Origin: Aminipila sp963524205
Lineage (GTDB): Bacteria > Bacillota > Clostridia > Peptostreptococcales > Anaerovoracaceae
DNA: 64,000 nt
NCBI GenBank assembly: GCA_963524205.1
Contig: CAURED010000014.1
Coordinates: forward strand, 41,940 to 105,939
Direction: 5' to 3'
Below the pieces are notes generated by a model, which saw only the letters and a list, made by a program, of their open reading frames with translations, did not search any database and was not told the DNA's origin. Shown piece after piece: positions 42,811 through 49,030 of this stretch; position 1 is the first letter of the stretch, and each line of letters starts with the position of its first letter. Both the position numbers and the translations under genes were made by a program.

Positions 42811-44130
42811 ATGGTGCAAACAAAAATTTGGAGTAAAGAAGAAACTTTTGAACGGGAACAGTTTAGAGAAATACAGTTACAAAGATTAAAAGCCACTGTA
42901 GAGCGTGTTTATAATAAGGTTCCGCATTATAAGGCTAAATTTGATGAAAGGGGTATTCTTCCAAGTGATATAAAAACCCTAGAAGATTTAAAGAAGCTGC
43001 CCTTTACAGTGAAGGCTGATTTTAGAGAGACATATCCTTGTGGACTATTTTCAGTACCAAGGAATGAATTGGTCAGATTCCATGCATCTTCTGGTACTAC
43101 AGGAAAACCAACTGTAGTAGGATATACAAGAAATGATTTAGTCATGTGGAGAGAGATGGTGGCAAGAATTGTTTCTATGGCGGGTGTTACCGCAGGAGAT
43201 ACAGCTCAGATATCTTTTGGGTATGGATTGTTTACAGGGGCATTAGGCCTGAACCAAGGACTTGAAGAAGTTGGAGCTGCAGTTATCCCCATGTCCAGTG
43301 GAAATACTAAAAAACAGATTATGATGATGCAGGACATGGAAACTACAGCACTGATAAGTACGCCTTCTTATGCACTTCATATGGCAGAAATAGCAAAAGA
43401 AATGGGTATAGACCCTGCAAAGGATCTGCATTTAAAATGGGGCTTATTTGGTGGAGAAGGTTCCACTGAGGCGATGAGAAAAGAACTGAATGATACATGG
43501 GGGTTATTTGCTACTGAAAACTATGGTATGAGTGAACTGATAGGACCAGGAGTGGCAGGGGAATGCCAGGCACTTTGTGGGATGCATATTAACGAGGATC
43601 ATTTTATACCAGAGATTATTAATCCTGAAACTGGAGAAGTTTTAGGTGAAGGTAAAGTGGGAGAGCTGGTTATTACAACAATAAGTAAAGAAGGGCTGCC
43701 TATTATAAGATATAGAACAAAGGATATTACTTCGCTCAGTTATGAAAAGTGCCAGTGTGGAAGAACTACGGTCAGAATGTCCAAAATTCAGGGAAGGTCT
43801 GACGATATGCTTATACTTGGCGGCGTAAATGTATTTCCATCACAGATAGAGGAAGTGCTGATTAGTACACAGGGAATCGGCCCACATTATCAAATCAAAG
43901 TATTTAAAAAAGGTTATCTTGATAGAATTGAAGTTATTGTTGAATTGTCAGATGCTGATTTCTTGGATTCCTTTGGAAAATTAGAAAGCTTGAATAAAGT
44001 AATTAAAAACAGATTAAAAACAGTTCTTGGACTGGATGCTAAAGTAACACTTGTACAGCCTAGAACACTTGAGAGATTTGAAGGAAAAGCTAAAAGAGTT
44101 ATTGATTTGAGAAAAGAGGGGATAAAGTAA
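42811..44130 (+). CDS. paaK: phenylacetate-CoA ligase, paralog 1
   Basis: A 439-residue adenylate-forming enzyme that activates aryl acetates to CoA thioesters. The ATP-binding SSGTTGKP is at 93-100. Other blocks are FGYGLFTGALGL, GLFGGEGSTE, ENYGMSELIGPGVAGEC, IIRYRTKDI, a Cys pair in CQCGRTT and the hinge GRSDDMLILGGVNVFPSQIE. AGGAGG precedes ATG 42811. It is paired with an ACT protein that starts right after its stop. In anaerobes such enzymes serve aromatic amino-acid fermentation or reductive aryl-acid assimilation. No T-box precedes this copy. Confidence 0.92.
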   Translation: MVQTKIWSKEETFEREQFREIQLQRLKATVERVYNKVPHYKAKFDERGILPSDIKTLEDLKKLPFTVKADFRETYPCGLFSVPRNELVRFHASSGTTGKPTVVGYTRNDLVMWREMVARIVSMAGVTAGDTAQISFGYGLFTGALGLNQGLEEVGAAVIPMSSGNTKKQIMMMQDMETTALISTPSYALHMAEIAKEMGIDPAKDLHLKWGLFGGEGSTEAMRKELNDTWGLFATENYGMSELIGPGVAGECQALCGMHINEDHFIPEIINPETGEVLGEGKVGELVITTISKEGLPIIRYRTKDITSLSYEKCQCGRTTVRMSKIQGRSDDMLILGGVNVFPSQIEEVLISTQGIGPHYQIKVFKKGYLDRIEVIVELSDADFLDSFGKLESLNKVIKNRLKTVLGLDAKVTLVQPRTLERFEGKAKRVIDLRKEGIK

Positions 44131-44547
44131 ATGGCTATTAAACAATTATCTATTTTAATTCCTAATGAAAAAGGAGCCTTAGCGGAAATAACTGAGACAT
44201 TTTGTGAAGCAGAAATTGATGTAAGAGCTATATCGGTTTCTGATACTACAGAATATGGCATTTTGAGAACGGTGGTTGACGATCCTGAAAAAGCAGTTAA
44301 ATGCTTGGCAGAAAGGGGTATTGTAGCTAAAAAAAGTGATATATTAACCATAAATCCCGAAGATAAAAGAGGTAGTTTGACTGCTATTTTTAAACTGCTT
44401 GGTGAAAATGATATAAATATTGATTACATTTACTCTTTTGTTGTTAGAAAAAATGAAGATCAATACTTTGTGCTTAAGGTAGATGATATAGCTAAAGCTG
44501 AAAATTTACTAGAGGAAAACGGTGTAGACGTAATTAAAAGTATTTAA
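44131..44547 (+). CDS. tandem ACT-domain protein 1
   Basis: A 138-residue protein made of two ACT modules (about 3-70 and 72-138). The first begins KQLSILIPNEKGALAEITETF and the second has EDKRGSLTAIFKLLGENDINIDYIY. ACT pairs typically bind amino acids. The start codon immediately follows the paaK stop, so the two are translationally linked. A role sensing an aromatic amino acid for the ligase is inference. Confidence 0.88.
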   Translation: MAIKQLSILIPNEKGALAEITETFCEAEIDVRAISVSDTTEYGILRTVVDDPEKAVKCLAERGIVAKKSDILTINPEDKRGSLTAIFKLLGENDINIDYIYSFVVRKNEDQYFVLKVDDIAKAENLLEENGVDVIKSI

Positions 44548-44559
44548 GCAATAAAACTG

Positions 44560-44588
44560 TTGACAAATACAAAAAAACAGGTTAATAT
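44560..44588 (+). promoter_or_regulatory. promoter of the T-box/paaK2 transcript
   Basis: Consensus TTGACA, a 17-bp A-rich spacer, then TAATAT. It starts 13 bp after the end of the first ACT gene. Confidence 0.75.
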
Positions 44589-44617
44589 TAGTGAAATGAA
44601 ATAAAAGAACATACAAA

Positions 44618-44875
44618 TGCGATGATAGGGTAAAGTAAATTATTGTATTCACCTTCAGAGAGTCGGTATAGCTGGAAGCCGATGATGAGACTGTAATTGA
44701 AGTTCCCCCTTGAGCTGGCATGCTGAACAAGCTGATTTTCAGACAGTAGGTGTGCACGGGATCTCCCGTAACAGAGATAAGGATGTTTGTCCTGAGTGGC
44801 CTTTGCAGGCAATAAGAGTGGTACCGCGGACTTTCCGTCTCTTAGGAGAAGGAAAGTCTTTTTTGTTGTTTTAAT
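44618..44875 (+). promoter_or_regulatory. T-box leader, apparent Phe (UUC) specifier
   Basis: A canonical T-box riboswitch. Stem I carries AGAGAG (44657-44662) and the distal GCTGGAAGCCG block (about 44671). The specifier region reads GAAGTTCCCCCTTGAGC, giving UUC at 44703-44705 by position relative to GAA and TTGAG. The T-box AAGAGTGGTACCGCGG lies at 44814-44829. The antiterminator pairs AAGAG with CTCTT; the terminator pairs GACTTTCC (44829-44836) with GGAAAGTC (44851-44858), followed by TTTTTTG. Uncharged tRNA-Phe should promote readthrough into paaK2-ACT2. The T-box is certain; the specifier is read by analogy. Confidence 0.92.
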
Positions 44876-44946
44876 TTGGAAAATAGCAGGGGTATTGACT
44901 TTAAAGATAAAAGTAAGATACAAGAATGAAAAGGAGAATTAGAAAA

Positions 44947-46245
44947 ATGATTTGGAATGAAACTGCTGAATGCATGGACGTTGAACAAAGACGTGAGGTA
45001 CAGAGCCGAAGATTAAGAGATACCGTTGCAAGGGTTTATCAAAATGTTGAATTTTATAGAAAAAAGATGCAGGAACTTGGAGTAGAGCCTGGAGACATAA
45101 AAGCTATTGATGATATCGTAAAGTTACCATTCACAACGAAAAAAGATTTAAGAGATAATTATCCCTTTGGACTTTGTGCTGCACCTGAAAGTCAATTTGT
45201 CAGGCTTCATGCATCTTCAGGAACTACAGGAAAACCTACAGCTGTTCCCTATACTAGAAAAGATTTAGATAATTTCTCAGAGTGTGTGGCAAGATCTATC
45301 TGTTGTGCAGGTGGAACCAATAAAGACGTGATACAGATTGCATATGGGTATGGATTGTTTACTGGTGGTCTTGGGCTTCATGATGGAGCAACAAAACTTG
45401 GGGCAGGTGTTATTCCTATTTCAGGGGGAAACACTAGAAATCAACTTACACTTATGAAAGATTTTAAGTCTACTATACTTGCCTGTACACCTTCCTATGC
45501 GATGTTTTTGGCAGAATCATTAGAAGAAGCAGGTATTAAACCTGAGGAGCTTTCTCTTAGAATAGGTATTTTTGGTGCAGAACCATGGAGCAATGAAATG
45601 AGAAAGAAAATTGAGGAGGGACTTGGATTAACTGCATATGATATATATGGACTTAGTGAAATTATGGGACCAGGTGTAGCCATGAGCTGCAATGAGCAGA
45701 ATGGTCTGCATGTTGCAGAAGATCATTTCTATCCTGAAATATTAAATCCAGATACACTTGGAACTGTAGCTGATGGTACGGTAGGAGAACTTGTTTTCAC
45801 CCATTTAACAAAGGAAGCTATGCCTCTATTAAGATATAGAACACGTGATTTAAGCAGTATTACCCATGAAGTTTGTGAATGTGGCAGGACAAATGCGAGG
45901 ATGGGAAAAATATTGGGCAGAAGTGATGATATGCTTATAATCAGAGGAGTAAATGTATTCCCTTCACAAGTTGAAAGTGTACTTCTTGAAGTACCAGAAG
46001 TTTCAGCAAATTATGTAATTATAGTTGACCGCCAGGGAACTATGGATACAATAGAAGTAAAGGTTGAGCTTGATGAGAGGTATATTCCTGACGAAATGGG
46101 CGAACTTGAAAGAATTACAAATTCTATTAAGCATAAATTAAATAGCGTACTTCGTATAGGTGTAAAGGTAACTCTTGCTGAGCATAAAACCATTGAAAGA
46201 AGTGAAGGAAAAGCCAAGAGAGTAATTGACAGACGTCATATTTAA
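44947..46245 (+). CDS. paaK: phenylacetate-CoA ligase, paralog 2 (T-box controlled)
   Basis: A 432-residue paralog of the upstream ligase, with clear end-to-end similarity by eye: HASSGTTGKPT (88-98), YGYGLFTGGLGLHDG, FGAEPWSNEMR, IYGLSEIMGPGVAMSC, LLRYRTRDLS, CECGRTN and GRSDDMLIIRGVNVFPSQVE. The ATG at 44947 follows AAAAGGAG; an ATG seven codons earlier overlaps that site. Being behind a tRNA-Phe-type T-box, it is probably made when phenylalanine is short, which fits activation of phenylacetate for Phe synthesis rather than breakdown. Confidence 0.92.
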   Translation: MIWNETAECMDVEQRREVQSRRLRDTVARVYQNVEFYRKKMQELGVEPGDIKAIDDIVKLPFTTKKDLRDNYPFGLCAAPESQFVRLHASSGTTGKPTAVPYTRKDLDNFSECVARSICCAGGTNKDVIQIAYGYGLFTGGLGLHDGATKLGAGVIPISGGNTRNQLTLMKDFKSTILACTPSYAMFLAESLEEAGIKPEELSLRIGIFGAEPWSNEMRKKIEEGLGLTAYDIYGLSEIMGPGVAMSCNEQNGLHVAEDHFYPEILNPDTLGTVADGTVGELVFTHLTKEAMPLLRYRTRDLSSITHEVCECGRTNARMGKILGRSDDMLIIRGVNVFPSQVESVLLEVPEVSANYVIIVDRQGTMDTIEVKVELDERYIPDEMGELERITNSIKHKLNSVLRIGVKVTLAEHKTIERSEGKAKRVIDRRHI

Positions 46246-46267
46246 GAGTGGAGGGCAGTATAGGCAT

Positions 46268-46654
46268 ATGAAAATTATAAAACAGGTGACGGTATTTTTG
46301 CAGAATGAAGCGGGAAGATTAGAAGAAATGACAGAAATCCTAGGCGAAAATAACATAAACATTTCAGCCATAAGCATAGCTGAAGCAACAGAGTTTGGTA
46401 TTGCAAGAATGATAGTTGATGATTATCAAAAGGCAGTTGATGTACTTAAAGAACGAGATTTCTCTGTAAACTTAGTGGAGGTATTATGTGTTGAAACACC
46501 AGATACGCCAGGTGCTTTATATGAAGTACTAAGAAAACTTGCTGCTACAGGTATAAATGTTTCTTATATGTATGGATATTCAAATCATGGAGTTGCACCT
46601 ATGATAATGAAGGTAAGTGATGCTCACAGAGCATTATCTATTTTGAGTATGTAA
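46268..46654 (+). CDS. tandem ACT-domain protein 2
   Basis: A 128-residue double ACT protein paralogous to the one after paaK1: IKQVTVFLQNEAGRLEEMTEIL then VETPDTPGALYEVLRKLAATGINVSYMYGY. The ATG at 46268 follows GGAGGGC at some distance. It shares the T-box transcript with paaK2 and ends at two successive terminators. Confidence 0.86.
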   Translation: MKIIKQVTVFLQNEAGRLEEMTEILGENNINISAISIAEATEFGIARMIVDDYQKAVDVLKERDFSVNLVEVLCVETPDTPGALYEVLRKLAATGINVSYMYGYSNHGVAPMIMKVSDAHRALSILSM

Positions 46655-46667
46655 GGATATTATGTTA

Positions 46668-46697
46668 ATAAAAGGCTTGCGTTTGCAAGCCTTTTAT
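46668..46697 (+). terminator. first terminator after the paaK2-ACT2 pair
   Basis: Stem AAAAGGCTTGC, loop GTTT, GCAAGCCTTTT, extended by AT pairs. Confidence 0.88.
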
Positions 46698-46736
46698 GTT
46701 ATTCTTAGAGAAGTTGTTAATTTTAGACTTATTTTT

Positions 46737-46770
46737 TAGAAGAGTGGGCATTGTCCACTCTTCTACTTTT
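46737..46770 (+). terminator. second tandem terminator
   Basis: TAGAAGAGTGG (46737-46747) pairs with CCACTCTTCTA (46755-46765); CTTTTG follows. It insulates the rimP operon from the ligase genes. Confidence 0.82.
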
Positions 46771-46797
46771 GTAGTCATACAATTAAAAAAGTAATAT
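46769..46797 (+). promoter_or_regulatory. rimP-nusA-infB operon promoter
   Basis: TTGTAG, 17 bp, TAATAT, 25 bp before rimP and directly after the second terminator. Confidence 0.5.
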
Positions 46798-46822
46798 TAG
46801 GAAAGAATATGAAAGGAACGAG

Positions 46823-47302
46823 ATGGCTAAGGTAAAAATAAAAGACTTAGTTGAGGAACTTTTAAATCCATTATTGAATGAAAACGGTCTGGAACTTTAT
46901 AATGTAGAATTTGTAAAGGAAGCGAAAGAGTGGTTTTTAAGAGTTTATATTGATAAGGTAGAAGGATCTGAGGAAGAATATATTAGTACAGATGATTGTG
47001 AACTAGTAAGTAGATTTTTAAGTGAAAAACTTGATGAATCTGATCCTATAGAACAAAATTACTATCTTGAAGTTTCATCGCCTGGTATGGATAGAGTATT
47101 GCTTAAGGAAAAAGACTTTATTCGATATGCAGGGAAACAGGTGGAAGTTAATTTATATCAGGCAATTGACGGGAAAAAGATGCTTACAGGAGAACTTGTG
47201 GGCATTATAGATGAAGATCTTGTAATAATTGATGAAAAAATAAATCGTACGGAAATACCTATGAACAAAGTAGCTAAAACAAAGTTGGCAGTGATTTTTT
47301 AA
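46823..47302 (+). CDS. rimP: ribosome maturation factor RimP
   Basis: A 159-residue protein needed for 30S assembly. NENGLELYNVEFVKEAKEWFLRVYID, SPGMDRVL and the C-terminal SH3-like region fit the family. It opens the nusA-infB operon with GAAAGG before the ATG. Confidence 0.95.
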   Translation: MAKVKIKDLVEELLNPLLNENGLELYNVEFVKEAKEWFLRVYIDKVEGSEEEYISTDDCELVSRFLSEKLDESDPIEQNYYLEVSSPGMDRVLLKEKDFIRYAGKQVEVNLYQAIDGKKMLTGELVGIIDEDLVIIDEKINRTEIPMNKVAKTKLAVIF

Positions 47303-47321
47303 AAGGAGGTTTTGCAGGAAA

Positions 47322-48425
47322 ATGAACAGAGAATTTATAAAAGCCATTGAAGAGCTTGAAAAGGAAAAGCAAATTTCAAAAGATATCCTTGTTGAAGCTA
47401 TTGAATCTGCATTAGTATCTGCATATAAAAAGAACTATGGAACATCTCAGAATGTAAGAGTAAACATTGACAGAGAAACAGGTGACATAGACGTTTTTAT
47501 GAAGAAGGACGTTGTAGATGAAGTTTGGGAAGATTTAATAGAGATTTCTTTAGAAGATGCTCTTGAAATAGATCCAAGATATAAAATTGGGGATGCCATT
47601 GAATATCAGGTTACACCAAAAGACTTTGGAAGAATTGCTGCACAGACAGCTAAGCAGGTGGTTGTTCAAAGAATCAGAGAAGCTGAACGTGGAATGATTT
47701 TTGATGATTATATTAATAGACAGGGTGAAATTATTACAGGACAGATTCATAGAATAAGTAATGATACAATTTTTGTTAATATGGGTAAGACTGAAGGGAT
47801 TCTTGCAGCTACAGAACAAGTGCCAGGTGAAACTTATGAAATTAATGGAAGAATTAAAGTTTTCATTATGGACGTTAAAAAGACTACTAAGGGACCTCAA
47901 GTTTATCTTTCAAGATCACATCCAGGACTGGTAAAGAGATTATTTGAATTGGAAGTACCAGAAATAGAAGATGGAGTTGTTGAAATAAAAAGTATTTCAA
48001 GAGAAGCAGGATCTAGGACTAAGATGGCTGTGTATGCACTGGATGATAATGTTGATCCAGTAGGAGCATGTGTAGGACCAAGAGGAAGCCGTGTTCAAGT
48101 CATAGTGGATGAATTATTTGGAGAAAAAATTGACATTATAAATTGGAGTGAAGATCCTGAAAAATTAATCAGTAGTGCTTTAAGTCCAGCAAAGGTAGAA
48201 AAAGTTATTGTTGACGAAGAGGGAAAAACTGCAGTTGCTATCGTTCCAGATTATCAATTATCTCTTGCAATTGGCAAAGAAGGACAGAATGTTAGGCTTG
48301 CAGCAAAACTTTGTGGCTGGAAGATAGATATTAAGAGCCATTCTCAGTATTTTTCAGATAATGTTGAAATTGTCGAATATGATGAGCCTGAGGTAATGCA
48401 GGACGAATACGAGGATGAAGAATAA
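47322..48425 (+). CDS. nusA: transcription termination/antitermination factor NusA
   Basis: A 367-residue NusA: N-terminal RNAP-binding domain, S1 domain (about 135-200, GEIITGQIHRIS), and KH1/KH2 with GACVGPRGSRVQVI and AIGKEGQNVRLAAKLCGWKIDI. It ends with an acidic tail and lacks the C-terminal AR repeats of enterobacteria, as usual in Firmicutes. AAAGGAGG precedes ATG 47322. Confidence 0.97.
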   Translation: MNREFIKAIEELEKEKQISKDILVEAIESALVSAYKKNYGTSQNVRVNIDRETGDIDVFMKKDVVDEVWEDLIEISLEDALEIDPRYKIGDAIEYQVTPKDFGRIAAQTAKQVVVQRIREAERGMIFDDYINRQGEIITGQIHRISNDTIFVNMGKTEGILAATEQVPGETYEINGRIKVFIMDVKKTTKGPQVYLSRSHPGLVKRLFELEVPEIEDGVVEIKSISREAGSRTKMAVYALDDNVDPVGACVGPRGSRVQVIVDELFGEKIDIINWSEDPEKLISSALSPAKVEKVIVDEEGKTAVAIVPDYQLSLAIGKEGQNVRLAAKLCGWKIDIKSHSQYFSDNVEIVEYDEPEVMQDEYEDEE

Positions 48426-48442
48426 AGAGTGGGGTGAATGCC

Positions 48443-48718
48443 TTGAAAACTAAAAAAATACCTATGAGACGATGTGTTGGATGTATGGAGTCTAAGTCAA
48501 AGAGCCAGTTGATTAGAATTGCTGGTTTTGAGGGAGAAGTTTCTATTGATTTGACAGGAAAAGCAAAAGGGAGAGGCGTTTATTTATGCCCAGATACTCA
48601 GTGTTTTGAAAAAGCACAAAAGAGAAGAGCAATAGGTAGAAACCTGGAAATGGAATTAAATGCTGAACAGCTGGAGAAGTTGTTTGAGGAATTAAAAAAA
48701 TATGAGAAAAAAGATTGA
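48443..48718 (+). CDS. rnpM: RNase P modulator RnpM (YlxR)
   Basis: A 91-residue YlxR-family protein: KIPMRRCVGCMESKSK, GRGVYLCP and the conserved RAIGRNL-type helix. In Bacillus it binds RNase P RNA and modulates it. The TTG at 48443 follows GGGGTG; a GTG three codons earlier lacks a site. Its last 17 bases overlap ylxQ. Confidence 0.9.
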   Translation: MKTKKIPMRRCVGCMESKSKSQLIRIAGFEGEVSIDLTGKAKGRGVYLCPDTQCFEKAQKRRAIGRNLEMELNAEQLEKLFEELKKYEKKD

Positions 48719-49016
48719 TAGTTATTTAGGGTTTGCTAAGCGCTCAAGAAATCTAATTATGGGCTATAACACATGCCTTTTGTCTATGAGTAAAAAAAAG
48801 TTAAAACTTTTAATTCTGGCAAGTGATGTTTCTGAGAATACTATGAAAAAACTTGTCAATGCAGCAGTTGAATGGAAAGTTGTATATCGTATATATGGCA
48901 CTTGTGATGAATTATCACAGGCTTGTGGAACTACAGGAAGGGGAGTTTTTGGCATAACTGATCAAAATTTTGCAAACGTAATTTTAAAGGAGATTGATGA
49001 AGATCAGTCTATATAG
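48702..49016 (+). CDS. ylxQ: L7Ae-family RNA-binding protein YlxQ
   Basis: A 104-residue protein of the L7Ae/L30e/Gadd45 fold: LGFAKRSRNLIMGYNTC, LILASDVSENTMKKL and CGTTGRGVFGI. Family members bind kink-turn RNA. Overlap with rnpM indicates coupling. AAAAAATATG gives a weak ribosome site. Confidence 0.9.
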   Translation: MRKKIDSYLGFAKRSRNLIMGYNTCLLSMSKKKLKLLILASDVSENTMKKLVNAAVEWKVVYRIYGTCDELSQACGTTGRGVFGITDQNFANVILKEIDEDQSI

Positions 49017-49030
49017 AAGGAGGTGTTCTA

